Shown piece by piece: positions 47,932 to 57,509 of a DNA stretch of 64,000 nt. The stretch is from positions 1 through 64,000 of the forward strand of contig NZ_VCQV01000020.1 in assembly GCF_007845645.1 (NCBI RefSeq). Direction: 5' to 3'. The notes beneath the pieces were generated by a model. It was not told where the DNA came from. It did no database searches and was given only the letters and a program-made list of their open reading frames with translations. The first letter of the stretch is position 1; each line of letters begins with the position of its first letter. Source of the stretch: Leekyejoonella antrihumi (GTDB lineage: Bacteria; Actinomycetota; Actinomycetes; Actinomycetales; Dermatophilaceae). A program made the translations under genes and the position numbers.

Positions 47932-49218
47932 TCAGCCGATCCAGCGCAGCGGGTTGACGTAGCGCCCGTTCTCCAGGGTGGCGAAGTGCAGGTGGCAGCC
48001 GGTCGATCGTCCCGTCGTGCCGGAGTAGGCGATCAGCTGCCCTTTCGCGACGTGGCCGCCGTGCACCACGAACCGGCTCAGGTGTTCGTACTCGGTGGCG
48101 AGGTTCACGCCGTGCACGTACCCGTGGTCGATCACGACGTGGTTTCCCCCTGGGCCGCCGCCGGTGGCCTCGACCACCAAGCCGGCCGCCGCGGCATACA
48201 CCGGGGTCCCGCACGGGAAGGGGAAGTCCACCCCTGCGTGCAACATCATGATGTGCAGAATCGGGTGCATCCGCCACCCGAACCCGGAGGTGATGCTGCT
48301 GACCGGGCCGGGTGACGCCAGGAAGTGGCTGTCGTTGACCGGCAGAAACCTCGGCGAAGCGGCGCTCGCTGTCAAAGCGGATCGGTGGGCAGCCTTCGCA
48401 CGCGCCACGGCGCGCGCCTGCAGCACCTTGAGCAGCCTCGCCGACTCGGCCTTCTCGGCCTTGAGGGTCTTGAGCTCTGCGGTCTTTTGGACCGCAAGAG
48501 CAGAGGTCTGCTTCCGCTGCGTGGTCTGCAGGTTTGTCAGCCTCGTCTGCGCGGCCTTCGCGTTGTTGCGAGCGGTGGTGGCTGCGGTGACCGCATTGTC
48601 TGCCGCGACCTTCAGCATGCCGACGCGGATGCGCGCCGCCGTCAGTCGGCTGTTGGCCGCCTTCTCGGTCGCCTGCTGGCTGCCCAGCTCGTTCAGCACG
48701 CCGTTCTGTTGACGCATGACGATGTCTGCCAGCGACATCTCGTCCGTGACGTTCTTGTTGGACGTCAGCAGCTCGAGGGTCAGCTCGAGCTTGCCGAGAC
48801 CACCGGCCATGTAGCTTGCACGGGCCACTCCACCCACCAGCACACGGGTCTTCGTCTGCGCCGTCGCATTAGCCGTCAGTACGGTCTGGCTCTTGTTCTC
48901 GGCGGCCCGGGCGGCAGTCAGCTGCGACGCAACGCCCTTCTGGTAGTTCAGGGACGTCGTGAGCGCGCCCTGCTTCTTGGTCAGCGTGACCCTTGCACCC
49001 GCGACGGCCGTGTCGGTCTTGGTCAGCGCACTGGCTGCGTTCGTGAGCGCCACGGTCGTCTCGTCGAGGTCCTGCTGCGTCGCGACGATGCTCTTGTCGA
49101 CCTTGCTCTTGTGGGCGCCCGGGTCGTCGGCAACAGCAACGGCGGTGCAGGAGAAGAGGGTCGCAGCCACGACCACGGTCGCCGCCACCCGCACCTTCGA
49201 CGAGAACTGACCTCTCAT
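47932..49218 (-). CDS. Secreted M23 peptidoglycan hydrolase with coiled coil (EnvC/RipC-like)
   Basis: A 428-residue protein. Residues 1-30 are a signal peptide (VAATVVVAATLFSCTAVAVA). Residues 35-270 form a long Ala-rich coiled coil. Residues 315-428 are an M23/LytM domain with HAGVDFPFPCGTPVYAA, HVVIDHG and GCHLHFATLENGRYVNP, so all zinc ligands are present. It follows ftsX directly, as do EnvC-like FtsX-activated hydrolases in other bacteria. It most likely splits septal peptidoglycan when FtsEX binds its coiled coil. Confidence 0.9.
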   Translation of the reverse strand: MRGQFSSKVRVAATVVVAATLFSCTAVAVADDPGAHKSKVDKSIVATQQDLDETTVALTNAASALTKTDTAVAGARVTLTKKQGALTTSLNYQKGVASQLTAARAAENKSQTVLTANATAQTKTRVLVGGVARASYMAGGLGKLELTLELLTSNKNVTDEMSLADIVMRQQNGVLNELGSQQATEKAANSRLTAARIRVGMLKVAADNAVTAATTARNNAKAAQTRLTNLQTTQRKQTSALAVQKTAELKTLKAEKAESARLLKVLQARAVARAKAAHRSALTASAASPRFLPVNDSHFLASPGPVSSITSGFGWRMHPILHIMMLHAGVDFPFPCGTPVYAAAAGLVVEATGGGPGGNHVVIDHGYVHGVNLATEYEHLSRFVVHGGHVAKGQLIAYSGTTGRSTGCHLHFATLENGRYVNPLRWIG

Positions 49219-49249
49219 GTCGAGCCCTCCTGGTCGCCGATCACTGTCA

Positions 49250-50170
49250 TCACACCTTGAGATAGCGCCGCAAGGTGATCCACGATGTCACCAGAGCAAG
49301 GACGAACGCGCCCAGCAGCAGCCATGGCGTAATGCTCCACACGTCGTTCACCCCGATCAGACTGATCAGGTCACCGTTGCCACTCTGTCCGTTGAACAAC
49401 TTCGCGATGCCGTAATGCACGGTAGCCCAAAGGAGCCCGATTGCCAGTGCAGCACCGACGAGTGTCGCCAACAACGTCTCGATGACGAAGGGCAGGTAGA
49501 TGACCGTCGCGGATGCTCCGACCAGGCGCATGATGCCCACCTGACGTCGCCGACTGAACGCAACCTGACGAATGGTCGTGGTGATCAACAGGATCGCGCA
49601 GATCACCATCACCACGGCAAGCCCGACTGCGCCGATGCTGACCACCTTCAGCAGGCTGAAGAACGTGTTGAGCACGTTGTGCTGATCGCTCACCGCCTCG
49701 ACGCCCTGCGCTCCACTGAACGCATTCACCACGTCGTCATAGCGTTTCGGATCAGACAGCTTCACCCGGTAGGACGACGGCATGGCAGCCGGGCTGACCT
49801 GCGCCAGGTACGGGCTGTTCTTGAACTGGGTCGTAAAGCGCTTGTAGGCCTGGTCGGCGCTCTCGTAGTAAATCTCCTGCACCAGCGGACGCATGCTCTC
49901 CAGGTCTCGCTTGACCTGACTCTGCTGCGTGGGAGTCACCTTGCCGTCGGCGCAGGACGGCACTCCGGTGGACTGCGCGGTGCACATGAAGATCGAGACC
50001 TCGACCTTGTCGTACCAGTAGCCCTTCGCCAACGACACCTCGCGCTGGGCGAGGAGCCCGGACCCGAGGAAGAACAGCGAGATCATCGAGACCAGGATCA
50101 CCGACACGATCATGGAGGCGTTGCGACGAACGCCGTTGGCAATCTCGCCGAGCATGAACTGAATACGCAC
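49250..50170 (-). CDS. ftsX: Cell-division permease-like protein FtsX
   Basis: This encodes 306 residues. The GTG at 50170 has GGGAGAG five bases upstream; the longer frame overlaps ftsE. One helix at about 22-42 is followed by a large extracellular domain (about 45-180, with two Cys in the MCTAQSTGVPSCADG region), then three helices (about 185-300). This is the normal four-helix FtsX layout. It pairs with FtsE and transmits ATP-driven movement to the periplasmic hydrolase encoded next. Confidence 0.93.
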   Translation of the reverse strand: MRIQFMLGEIANGVRRNASMIVSVILVSMISLFFLGSGLLAQREVSLAKGYWYDKVEVSIFMCTAQSTGVPSCADGKVTPTQQSQVKRDLESMRPLVQEIYYESADQAYKRFTTQFKNSPYLAQVSPAAMPSSYRVKLSDPKRYDDVVNAFSGAQGVEAVSDQHNVLNTFFSLLKVVSIGAVGLAVVMVICAILLITTTIRQVAFSRRRQVGIMRLVGASATVIYLPFVIETLLATLVGAALAIGLLWATVHYGIAKLFNGQSGNGDLISLIGVNDVWSITPWLLLGAFVLALVTSWITLRRYLKV

Positions 50171-50186
50171 GTGTGCTCTCCCGCGA

Positions 50187-50918
50187 TCAGCCGGCGTCCG
50201 CCGCGCGGCGGCCCGAACCGTGGTCGAAGTCTTGGTTACGCAGGTATCCACCCTGCTGCTCGTCGCGGACGAGCGCACCGTCCTTGAGCTCAAGAACGCG
50301 TTTCTTGAAGTCGTCGACGATGCTCTGGTCGTGTGTCGCGACCAGGACCGTGGTGCCGGTCTTGTTGATCCGGTCGAGCACCGTCACGATGTCGAGGCTG
50401 GTCTCCGGGTCGAGGTTGCCGGTGGGCTCGTCGGCCAGCAGGATCGCCGGCTTCTTGACAACGGCTCGAGCAATGGCCACGCGCTGCTGCTCCCCGCCGG
50501 AGAGCTCATGCGGAAGCCTGCCCGCCTTGCCCTCCAGCCCGACGAGCTCGAGAGTCTCGGGGACCAGCTGCTTGACGGTGTGCCGCTTGCTGCCGAGCAC
50601 CTTCAGCACGAACGCGACGTTCTGATAGACGGTCTTGCCCTCGAGCAGCCGGAAGTCCTGGAAGACGACACCAATCTCTCGGCGCAGGGCCGGAACCCTG
50701 CGGTCCGGCAGGCCACGCAACTCTCGGCCCGCCACCAGCACCGAGCCCTGGGTCGCCGTGATCTCCCGGGTGGCCAACCGGATCATGGTCGACTTGCCAG
50801 AACCGGACGCACCGACAACGAAGACGAACTCGCCGCGGGACACCTCCATCGAGACGTCATCGATCGCGGGCGCGCTACCTGCGCCATACCTCTTGGTGAC
50901 GTGTTCAAAACGGATCAT
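50187..50918 (-). CDS. ftsE: Cell-division ATP-binding protein FtsE
   Basis: A 243-residue ABC ATPase with Walker [10 protein letters not shown] near 36, signature [16 protein letters not shown], Walker [13 protein letters not shown] and H-loop VATHDQ. The start [12 protein letters not shown] is typical. The C-terminal [14 protein letters not shown] tail is actinobacterial in style. It precedes ftsX by 16 bases, and prfB lies upstream on the same strand, the usual actinobacterial order. Confidence 0.94.
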   Translation of the reverse strand: MIRFEHVTKRYGAGSAPAIDDVSMEVSRGEFVFVVGASGSGKSTMIRLATREITATQGSVLVAGRELRGLPDRRVPALRREIGVVFQDFRLLEGKTVYQNVAFVLKVLGSKRHTVKQLVPETLELVGLEGKAGRLPHELSGGEQQRVAIARAVVKKPAILLADEPTGNLDPETSLDIVTVLDRINKTGTTVLVATHDQSIVDDFKKRVLELKDGALVRDEQQGGYLRNQDFDHGSGRRAADAG

Positions 50919-51029
50919 GCGGTGGCATTCGCCTCAGAGGGTCAGGACGTGCGGACGGACCGCCCATGTCAAGGGCCGTGCCAACGTATGCCGTGTGCCG
51001 CACGGGGCGCGGGAGGCACGCCGTGCAGT

Positions 51030-51054
51030 CACTGATGTCACAGGGACATCAGTG
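51030..51054 (-). terminator. Hairpin between prfB and ftsE
   Basis: CACTGATGT (51030-51038) and ACATCAGTG (51046-51054) are perfect complements with a seven-base loop, starting six bases after the prfB stop. No U tract follows on the minus strand, so it may attenuate or stabilise rather than fully terminate. The 142-base gap up to ftsE shows no other feature. Confidence 0.4.
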
Positions 51055-51060
51055 GTTACC

Positions 51061-52164
51061 TCAGTTGTTCTGACCTCGGCGCCACCGGACGCCGGCCTCG
51101 ATGAATCCGTCGATGTCGCCGTCGAACACACGCGAGGTGTTGCCGACCTCGTACTCGGTGCGCAGGTCCTTGACCATCTGGTACGGGTGCAGGTAGTAGG
51201 AGCGCATCTGGTCACCCCAGCTGGCCTTGATGTCGCCGGCGAGCTCCTTCTTCGCCGCGGCCTCCTCCTCGCGACGCAGCAGCAGCAGTCTGGACTGCAT
51301 CACGCGCAGCGCAGCCGCGCGGTTTTGGATCTGCGACTTCTCGTTCTGCATCGAGACGACGGTGCCGGTCGGGAGGTGGGTCATGCGCACCGCGGAGTCC
51401 GTGGTGTTGACGCTCTGGCCGCCCGGGCCGGAGGAGCGAAAGACGTCGATCTTCAGCTCGTTGTCGGGGATCTCGATGGAGTCGGTCTGCTCGATCAGCG
51501 GCACGACCTCGACGGCGGCGAAACTGGTCTGCCGACGCCCCTGGTTGTCGAACGGGCTGATCCGCACCAACCGGTGGGTGCCGGCCTCGACGGACAGGTG
51601 GCCGTAGGCATAGGGCACGTCCACCTCGAAGGTGGCGGACTTCAGGCCGGCCTCCTCCGCGTAGGAGGTGTCCATCACCTTGGTCGGGTAGTCATGGCGT
51701 TCGGCCCAGCGCAGATACATCCGCATGAGCATCTCGGCGAAGTCGGCCGCGTCGACGCCGCCCGCGCCGGAGCGGATCGTCACGACGGCCGCGCGCTCGT
51801 CATACTCACCGGCCATGAGCGTGCGGACCTCGAGCTCGCCGACGGCCTTGGTGACCGCGGTCAGCTCCTTCTCGGCCTCTTCGCGGGTCTCCGCGTCGTC
51901 CTCCTCGGTCGCCAGCTCGACGAGGGCCTCGAGGTCGCCGATGCGGGTGTCCATGCCGGTCACGCGCCGCACCTCGGCCTGTAGTCGCGAGAGCTTGCTG
52001 GTCACCTCCTGCGCGTGCTCCGGGTCATCCCAGAGGTCGGGGGCCGCGGACTGCTGCTCCAGATCGGCGATCTGGGTGCGCAGGGAGTCCAGGCCCGTCA
52101 CCTCGCGCACGGAGTTCATGGTCGCGCGCAGGTTCTTGATCTCTACAGGGAAGTCGACAGCCAC
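51061..52164 (-). CDS. prfB: Peptide chain release factor 2
   Basis: A 367-residue release factor that recognises UGA and UAA. The SPF anticodon-like tripeptide is in [10 protein letters not shown] near residue 201 and the catalytic GGQ in [17 protein letters not shown] near 249. The gene is one uninterrupted frame from the ATG, with no in-frame UGA frameshift site of the E. coli type. It stands upstream of ftsE-ftsX in the same direction. Confidence 0.95.
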   Translation of the reverse strand: MAVDFPVEIKNLRATMNSVREVTGLDSLRTQIADLEQQSAAPDLWDDPEHAQEVTSKLSRLQAEVRRVTGMDTRIGDLEALVELATEEDDAETREEAEKELTAVTKAVGELEVRTLMAGEYDERAAVVTIRSGAGGVDAADFAEMLMRMYLRWAERHDYPTKVMDTSYAEEAGLKSATFEVDVPYAYGHLSVEAGTHRLVRISPFDNQGRRQTSFAAVEVVPLIEQTDSIEIPDNELKIDVFRSSGPGGQSVNTTDSAVRMTHLPTGTVVSMQNEKSQIQNRAAALRVMQSRLLLLRREEEAAAKKELAGDIKASWGDQMRSYYLHPYQMVKDLRTEYEVGNTSRVFDGDIDGFIEAGVRWRRGQNN

Positions 52165-52207
52165 AATTTCCTACCCTACGCGGTCGCACCTCGTGGCGCC
52201 GGGACGG

Positions 52208-52384
52208 TCACCCGTTGTCCCACTTCTCGTTGTCCTTGTCCCACTGGGCGGTGCGCTGGGCGGCGGTCTCCAGGGCGTTGCGCGCCTGCTCCGGCGTGTC
52301 GTAGGGCCCCATCAGCTTGCCATGAAACATGCCGCGGTCGGACTCCACGACTTCCTTCTTCTCGACGTCGTACCAGTAGGCCAT
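52208..52384 (-). CDS. Small SPOR-like protein (58 residues)
   Basis: The ATG at 52384 has AAGGAG six bases upstream. The product begins MAYWYDVEKKEVVESDRGMF and ends with a charged helix (AQWDKDNEKWDNG). Short proteins with the same start and a MGPYDTPEQARNALE centre are common in Actinobacteria and are often labelled SPOR-domain proteins. The GPY..xxxA pattern fits a minimal SPOR fold. Function is unknown; it is upstream of prfB on the same strand. Confidence 0.72.
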   Translation of the reverse strand: MAYWYDVEKKEVVESDRGMFHGKLMGPYDTPEQARNALETAAQRTAQWDKDNEKWDNG

Positions 52385-52520
52385 GGTCACTCCTTCATCT
52401 CGCGGGTCGAGGTCTCAGGGTATGCGGCAACCCCTCCAGGGACGCGAGATCACCAGCATGATCGACGCCGGCGGCACCATCGGACCCCCAGCGAGCCCCC
52501 GAGTTGTCCACTTTTGGCCG

Positions 52521-52565
52521 AGATGTGCAGGTACAGCTGCGCCAATGGGGCGAAAGTGCACATCT
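52521..52565 (-). other. 45-base structured element after the Tad operon
   Basis: AGATGTGCA (52521-52529) pairs with TGCACATCT (52557-52565), and CGCC-AATG-GGGCG (52540-52552) forms an inner stem. It lies ten bases beyond the stop of the TadG-like gene and may protect or end that transcript. No U tract follows. It might also belong to an intergenic repeat family. The rest of 52385-52574 is empty. Confidence 0.45.
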
Positions 52566-52574
52566 GGGCGCCGC

Positions 52575-53075
52575 TCAGTCGATGTCGGCACGTGCGTGGG
52601 ACTCGACCGTCACCGAGATGTCCGAGCCGATGAAGGACAGCACGCCGCCCAGCATCGGCGGTCGCACATCGGCGCTCACCCGCACCACAGCGGTCGCACC
52701 GTCCGGAGTGCCGGTCGATGGAGCCAGCCCCCACCCGACGACGTGCGCGGGCCGGCTCTGCGACTGCAGGCTCTCCGCGGCAGACTGCTGCACCGAGGCA
52801 TTCGACAAGGTCACCGTCTCGCCGATCCCACCGCGATAGATGCTGCCCTTGTCGACCGCGTCCGCCGCGTGCACTGCGGCAGCATCCGCCGCGTCGAGCA
52901 CATGCATCCGAGCGATCTGCACGCTCGTCACATCGATGCCCCCGACGATCAGCAGCCCCAGCAGCGCGAAGAGTCCGGCGGTCAGGATCAGGATGCGACC
53001 GTCTTCCTCGCGTCTGCCGGGGGTATGCCGGGTGCGCACGATCCGTGCGCGTCGTTCGGCCGCCGGCCGCGTCAC
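52575..53075 (-). CDS. TadG-like pilus assembly protein
   Basis: A 166-residue protein. A charged N-terminus (RRARIVRTRHTPGRREEDG) is followed by one helix (about 27-48, ILILTAGLFALLGLLIVGGIDVTSVQIARM) and an extracytoplasmic beta-rich domain. The RILILTAGLFALLGLLIV...D start is that of TadG-related proteins with a short N-terminal anchor. It overlaps the upstream TadE-like gene by four bases and ends the Tad operon. It is much shorter than full TadG and lacks a von Willebrand domain. Confidence 0.72.
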   Translation of the reverse strand: MTRPAAERRARIVRTRHTPGRREEDGRILILTAGLFALLGLLIVGGIDVTSVQIARMHVLDAADAAAVHAADAVDKGSIYRGGIGETVTLSNASVQQSAAESLQSQSRPAHVVGWGLAPSTGTPDGATAVVRVSADVRPPMLGGVLSFIGSDISVTVESHARADID

Positions 53076-53551
53076 TTCGCACCGAACCGATCGACCGTCG
53101 CCACGTGGCGTGCGCTCAGGTGGACACTGCTCGGCACGACGTGGCGCAGGAAGTCGGGGATCAGCGGCAGCTCGACCGACAGGTCAGCGACCGTCTCGAC
53201 CCGGTCGCCACGAGCCAGGCAGGGTGACTGCCCACAGGTGACGCGCACACCGCCGGCCGGTCCGAAGCCCTGGTCCTCGAACGCCATCCGCGCCGACGCC
53301 GCGGCCCGAACCGCTGCCGACCGCTCGTCGGGAGCAGTGACAAAGGTTCGACCGGCCTCACGAGCCGCAGCGGTCACCGCATACGCCCCGGCCTGGAGCC
53401 TGGCCAGCGCAATCACCAGGTAGAAAACGGGCATGGTGAGCAGCACGCCGACAACGATGAACTCGAGGACTGCACTGCCGGATTCAGGCATGTTCGACGT
53501 GTGCGCTCGACGAAGCAGAGCCGACCGCACCCTGCGCACTGTCACCGTCAC
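53072..53551 (-). CDS. TadE-family pseudopilin
   Basis: This encodes 159 residues. After a basic leader comes ESGSAVLEFIVVGVLLTMPVFYLVIALARLQ (about 23-53), the TadE motif with Glu at the fifth position of the hydrophobic segment, as in type IV pilin-like proteins. The rest is a periplasm-facing domain with two Cys (VTCGQSPC). It overlaps genes on both sides by four bases, so it is translated with its operon mates. Confidence 0.78.
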   Translation of the reverse strand: MTVTVRRVRSALLRRAHTSNMPESGSAVLEFIVVGVLLTMPVFYLVIALARLQAGAYAVTAAAREAGRTFVTAPDERSAAVRAAASARMAFEDQGFGPAGGVRVTCGQSPCLARGDRVETVADLSVELPLIPDFLRHVVPSSVHLSARHVATVDRFGAK

Positions 53552-53958
53552 TGCGACTCCTCGTAGGCCCGGCCGGACACGTTGAGGGACTGCGACGGCC
53601 CGAACGGTCCCAGGATCGGCAGCGGGGCGCGCACGGTGACGCGCACGACCAGCGCGCCGCCCTCGCGCACCTCAGTCGCCGTGACATCGCGCGCATAGCG
53701 AGCCGCCAGGCTCTCGCTGATCAACGCGCGAGTGCGCTCCGCCCCCATCGAGGGCGTCGCGTCAGCGCGCGCGCCGTAACGCGCCCCTTCGGTCGCATTC
53801 GCGATGAGGGTGTTACGGACAAAGAGCGAGAACCCGACCTGAAACGCAGCCAGGAAGAGCAGCACGACGAGCGCACCGACCATGGCGAACTCCGCCACAG
53901 CCGAGCCAGCCTCGCTGCCATCCCGCAGCGCCGTGCGGGCCTGGTATCCCCCGATCAA
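53548..53958 (-). CDS. TadE-family pseudopilin
   Basis: About 136 residues from a TTG at 53958, which overlaps the stop of the pilin-like gene (TTGA) and follows GGTGAG. The frame is open further upstream, but that part lies in the preceding gene. The motif EAGSAVAEFAMVGALVVLLFLAAFQVGFSLFVRN is the TadE/TadF class segment, again with the conserved Glu. A small beta domain follows. Two TadE-like genes in a row are normal for actinobacterial Tad loci. Confidence 0.75.
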   Translation of the reverse strand: MIGGYQARTALRDGSEAGSAVAEFAMVGALVVLLFLAAFQVGFSLFVRNTLIANATEGARYGARADATPSMGAERTRALISESLAARYARDVTATEVREGGALVVRVTVRAPLPILGPFGPSQSLNVSGRAYEESQ

Positions 53959-54173
53959 CCGCTCACCGAGTGGATGGCCGTGTCGAACAGACCGGTCAGC
54001 GCCGGCCCGGCAAACTTCCACAGCGCCGTGACCAGGCCGGCAGTCATCAGCGTGATGAGCACCCAGCCCGGCACGTCACCTCGCTCCGACTCTCGACGTG
54101 CATCGGCCGGGGTCCGCGGTGCACCGATCGCTGCTGCGAGCACTCGGGTCCTGGCCCTGCGAACTGTAGTCAT
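53955..54173 (-). CDS. Small Flp-pilin-like protein
   Basis: A 72-residue protein with a hydrophilic leader to about residue 32 and then RGDVPGWVLITLMTAGLVTALWKFAGPALTGLFDTAI, one helix. The place in the locus, between tadC and tadE, is where Flp pilin genes are found in Actinobacteria. The usual G-x4-E-Y processing motif is not clear, since the segment starts DVPGW, so maturation may differ or the protein may not be the main pilin. TadC is 42 bases upstream. Confidence 0.6.
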   Translation of the reverse strand: MTTVRRARTRVLAAAIGAPRTPADARRESERGDVPGWVLITLMTAGLVTALWKFAGPALTGLFDTAIHSVSG

Positions 54174-54215
54174 GTGACTACTCCTTCTCCTTGGTTGTGA
54201 CGGTGGTCTAACGAC

Positions 54216-55148
54216 TCAGATGGACAAGTTCAGCGCGCTGATCCCTGGATAGATCGCAAAGAGGATCGTGACCGGCAGCACGAGGAACACGACGGGAACC
54301 ATCATCAGAATCTCCCGCTGGCCGCCGAGCTCGATGAGTTGCTGCTTGCTCGCATCGCGTGCGTCCTGTGCCTGCGCGCGCATCACGTCGGCAAGTGGCG
54401 TGCCGCGTTCGACTGCGACGACAATTCCATCGACGAACCTGGCCAGACTCGGCAGCCCGGTGCGGTCGGCCAGCCCCTGCAGAGCCTCCGGCAACGACGC
54501 ACCGGCCCGTGCGTCGCTCAGGCATTTCGCAAGCTCGGCCGACAGCTCTCCGCGCGAAAGGCCGGCCACCCGCTCCAGCGCAGCCGCCGCACCCTCCCCC
54601 GCTGTGACGGCAAGGGCGAGCATCTCTGCAACTGCGGGAAACTCGGCGAGGACCTGCCGTTCACGCCCTTCGGCCGCTCGGGTCAGCATCTGATCCCGTG
54701 CCACGATCCCGGCCGCTACCGAGCCGACCACGACTCCGATGGCAGTGACGACCGAGGCGTCACCGCCAACGAACTTCAACGACACGTATGCCGTGCCAAC
54801 CAGGCCGGCGAGCACACCCCACAGCGCCTGCTGCGCTCGAAACCCCTCAACATCGCACGGCTGTCCCGCACGCTCCAGTCGGCGACGCACCGATGCAGCC
54901 CCGCCAAGGATGTGGTCCACCACGCATCCGAGTCGATGCATCAGCGGTGCCAGGGCCCTGTTGACATCGAGCCTGTCGGTCCCACCGGCAAGCAGCCGGG
55001 ACGGTGCCGGCACGTCCTGCACGTACGGCGCCATCCGAGAGATAAGGTCGGGCCGCCTACGAAACGGCAGCCCGAGATACGCCAAGAGGACGCCGCAGGC
55101 GGCCACCGCGCCGAGGAGCACACCCATCCATGTCAGGCTGGCGCTCAT
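54216..55148 (-). CDS. tadC: Tad secretion inner-membrane platform protein TadC
   Basis: A 310-residue type II secretion F-family protein. One helix at the start, a helix pair around 105-150, the T2SSF cytoplasmic domain (about 165-275, FPAVAEMLALAVTAGEGAAAALERVAGLSRGELSAEL) and a final double helix are present. It overlaps tadB by four bases (ATGA). With TadB it forms the membrane base on which the TadA ATPase drives pilus assembly. Confidence 0.87.
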   Translation of the reverse strand: MSASLTWMGVLLGAVAACGVLLAYLGLPFRRRPDLISRMAPYVQDVPAPSRLLAGGTDRLDVNRALAPLMHRLGCVVDHILGGAASVRRRLERAGQPCDVEGFRAQQALWGVLAGLVGTAYVSLKFVGGDASVVTAIGVVVGSVAAGIVARDQMLTRAAEGRERQVLAEFPAVAEMLALAVTAGEGAAAALERVAGLSRGELSAELAKCLSDARAGASLPEALQGLADRTGLPSLARFVDGIVVAVERGTPLADVMRAQAQDARDASKQQLIELGGQREILMMVPVVFLVLPVTILFAIYPGISALNLSI

Positions 55149-56008
55149 CGCATCACCCGCACCTCTTCAGGAAGACGCCCGATTCGGCGCATGACCCGGT
55201 AGGCCACGAAGGACACCATCGCTCCGATCACCAGCACCGCGATGCCGGCCGGGCGTCGATAAGCCTCCAGCGAGTCTCCGCGGGTCGCCAACATTGCCAG
55301 GACGATCCAGGGCGCTCCGAGCGCCAGCCGGGCGGCGTTGACCGTCCAGCTCTGTCGTGCCTCAAGCTCAGCGCGAGTGCGAGCATCGTCACGCAAGAAG
55401 GTGGAGAGAGTGCGCAGCAGCTTGCCGAGGTCGGTCCCACCGACCTCGCGCGCGATGCGCAGAGACTCGATCAGGCGGTCAGCCACCGGATCACCAAGTC
55501 GGTCCTTCAACGCGTTCAGACATTCGTGGAAGCGCCCGGTGGCGCGGTAGTCGTAGGCGAACTCAGCGAACATCGGCCGCAGCTCCTCCGGTCCGCGAAA
55601 CGCCAGCTGAGCCAGAGACTCCGGCAACGCCAGGCCGGCGCGAACCGCGGACGAGATGTGGTCGACGACATCCGGCCAGACATCCCGGAGCTGGCGACGA
55701 CGACGACGCGCCCGCGAGCGCACCAGCACGATCGGCGCATATCCGGCGATGAAGGCGAAGACCACGGCAATGGCCGGAACGGCCGTCGCTGCCATTGTCA
55801 GGAGGAACACCAGAACGGCAATGCCGATGGCGAGCCCGGTCAGCCGGCCAAGGGTGAGTCCCGCGATGCCCGCTTGCGCGAGGTCGTCCTGCATGGCGGC
55901 CGTCATGGCCGTGCGGCGTCGCGTGCGGGCCCGTTCTGGCCGCGGCCAGAACGACCACCAGATGCAGAAGAGCCCCGCCCCGAATACCAGGCCGATGACG
56001 CTCGTCAT
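55145..56008 (-). CDS. tadB: Tad secretion inner-membrane platform protein TadB
   Basis: About 287 residues from the ATG at 56008, which has GGGAGAG six bases upstream; an open extension to 56125 would overlap tadA. Helices at about 1-18 and 55-100 precede a T2SSF domain (about 120-250, LRDVWPDVVDHISSAVRAGLALPESLAQLAFRGPEELR), and two C-terminal helices end it. It lies 37 bases after tadA and overlaps tadC, the standard TadA-B-C order. Confidence 0.87.
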   Translation of the reverse strand: MTSVIGLVFGAGLFCIWWSFWPRPERARTRRRTAMTAAMQDDLAQAGIAGLTLGRLTGLAIGIAVLVFLLTMAATAVPAIAVVFAFIAGYAPIVLVRSRARRRRRQLRDVWPDVVDHISSAVRAGLALPESLAQLAFRGPEELRPMFAEFAYDYRATGRFHECLNALKDRLGDPVADRLIESLRIAREVGGTDLGKLLRTLSTFLRDDARTRAELEARQSWTVNAARLALGAPWIVLAMLATRGDSLEAYRRPAGIAVLVIGAMVSFVAYRVMRRIGRLPEEVRVMR

Positions 56009-56045
56009 CGTAAGCTCTCCCCGGGCCACCTCACGAAGTCCCCCT

Positions 56046-57329
56046 TCATGCGCGGTCTCCCAGCACCTCTGCGACGTCAAAACCGGCGCGCGCGAAGCGA
56101 TCCTGATGCGGTGGGAACCCGTCACCGCGCACGAGCGCGTCGTCCCGTTGAACGAACAGCTGGGACAGCTCGATCACGTCACCCTCGGCACGCCCTGGCA
56201 CCGCGACGATCTCCCGCACGCGACGTCGACCGTCACGCTCCAGTGCCAGCTGCACGATGACGTCGATGGAGCTCGCAACGGTCGGCACGACGAAGCTGGT
56301 GCTGACGTTCGGGCCCGCGAGCAGCGGCAAAGTACACATCTTGACAATCGCCTCCCGCGCCGAGTTCGCGTGCAAGGTCGCCATGCCGGGCAACCCACTG
56401 TTCAAAGCAATGAGGAGGTCGAGGCTCTCCTCCTGCCGCACCTCGCCGACGATCATCCGGGAGGGCCGCATACGCAAGGCCTCCTTGACCAGGCGCCGAA
56501 GCGGGATCTCACCCGTCCCCTCGAGGCTGACCTGCCGGCACTGCATCGGTGCCCAGTCCCGCAGGCTGAGCTGCAGCTCAAAGACCTCCTCGCAGGACAC
56601 CACTCGTTCATTGGCCGGGATCGCGGAGGCGAGGCAGTTCAGCATCGTGGTCTTGCCCGCCTGTGTACCGCCCGAGACCAGAACGTTCAGCCCGGATGCG
56701 ACGGCCGCAGTGAGGAATCGCGCCGCAGGGCGGGTGAGGCTACCCATCCGAACCTGGTCGTCGAGCGTGCGGGCGCGGACAACGAACTTGCGGATGTTGA
56801 CGAACCACGAGCTGCGGGTGACGTCTGGAATGACGACGTGCAATCGACTGCCATCCGGCAGCGCCGCGTCCACAAAGGGCGACGACAGGTCGATCCGCCG
56901 GCCAGACGGCTTGAGCATCCGCTCAACCAGGGTCTTGACCTGTTCATGGGTGAGGATGGTGGACGTCAGCTCGGCAACCCCCTCGCGCGCGATGAAGACG
57001 CACGCCGGGTCGTTGATCCAGATCTCTTCGACGGTCGGGTCATCGAGGTACGGCTGGATCGGTCCGTAGCCGAGCACGGCATCCAGCACGTGCCGAGTGG
57101 CCCTCTCCGCATCCTCAAGTGGCGCGAGTCCACCGCGGATACTGCGCTCCTCATAGTCCTCGACGACATCGCGGACCAGTGCCTGCAGGACGTCCCGGTC
57201 CCGACCTGGGTCCAGCCGCTGCCGGCGGATGAGCTCGCGCACCTCACCCTCGACTACCTCGATGCCGTCCATCACATCGCTCCCCAATCCTTCCGGCTCG
57301 CCCTCCACGGCCGCTCGCGCATCGATCAA
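56046..57329 (-). CDS. tadA: Tad/Flp pilus assembly ATPase (CpaF/TadA family)
   Basis: A 427-residue hexameric secretion ATPase. The N-terminal domain is followed by Walker A GGTQAGKTT near residue 217, an Asp box in VVSCEEVFELQL, Walker B-like MIVGEVRQEESLDLLIALNSG and the His box ATLHANSARE. It powers the Tad pilus machine. It is the first gene of the operon; CpaE/TadZ, which often precedes it, is absent. A 180-base AT-richer gap separates it from a divergent FtsK-type gene. Confidence 0.9.
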   Translation of the reverse strand: MIDARAAVEGEPEGLGSDVMDGIEVVEGEVRELIRRQRLDPGRDRDVLQALVRDVVEDYEERSIRGGLAPLEDAERATRHVLDAVLGYGPIQPYLDDPTVEEIWINDPACVFIAREGVAELTSTILTHEQVKTLVERMLKPSGRRIDLSSPFVDAALPDGSRLHVVIPDVTRSSWFVNIRKFVVRARTLDDQVRMGSLTRPAARFLTAAVASGLNVLVSGGTQAGKTTMLNCLASAIPANERVVSCEEVFELQLSLRDWAPMQCRQVSLEGTGEIPLRRLVKEALRMRPSRMIVGEVRQEESLDLLIALNSGLPGMATLHANSAREAIVKMCTLPLLAGPNVSTSFVVPTVASSIDVIVQLALERDGRRRVREIVAVPGRAEGDVIELSQLFVQRDDALVRGDGFPPHQDRFARAGFDVAEVLGDRA

Positions 57330-57509
57330 CCCAATGTGCTATCAAAACCGGCTTGACCAGATCTTGTACATTGATTGGCGAAACCCATACCAAACGCATA
57401 CCTTCTGGCCGAAGCCCGCTGAGACCAGAATGCCAGGAAGTTCCTTCTCCACTCGAAGTTATCCACAGGCCCCTCACGGCCCTGCGCCCCTCGCCGCATA
57501 CTTCGTGAT

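Noticed and set aside
51061-52164. Programmed +1 frameshift in prfB
   Set aside because: The gene is a single frame from ATG to stop, with no internal UGA and upstream SD-like slip site.
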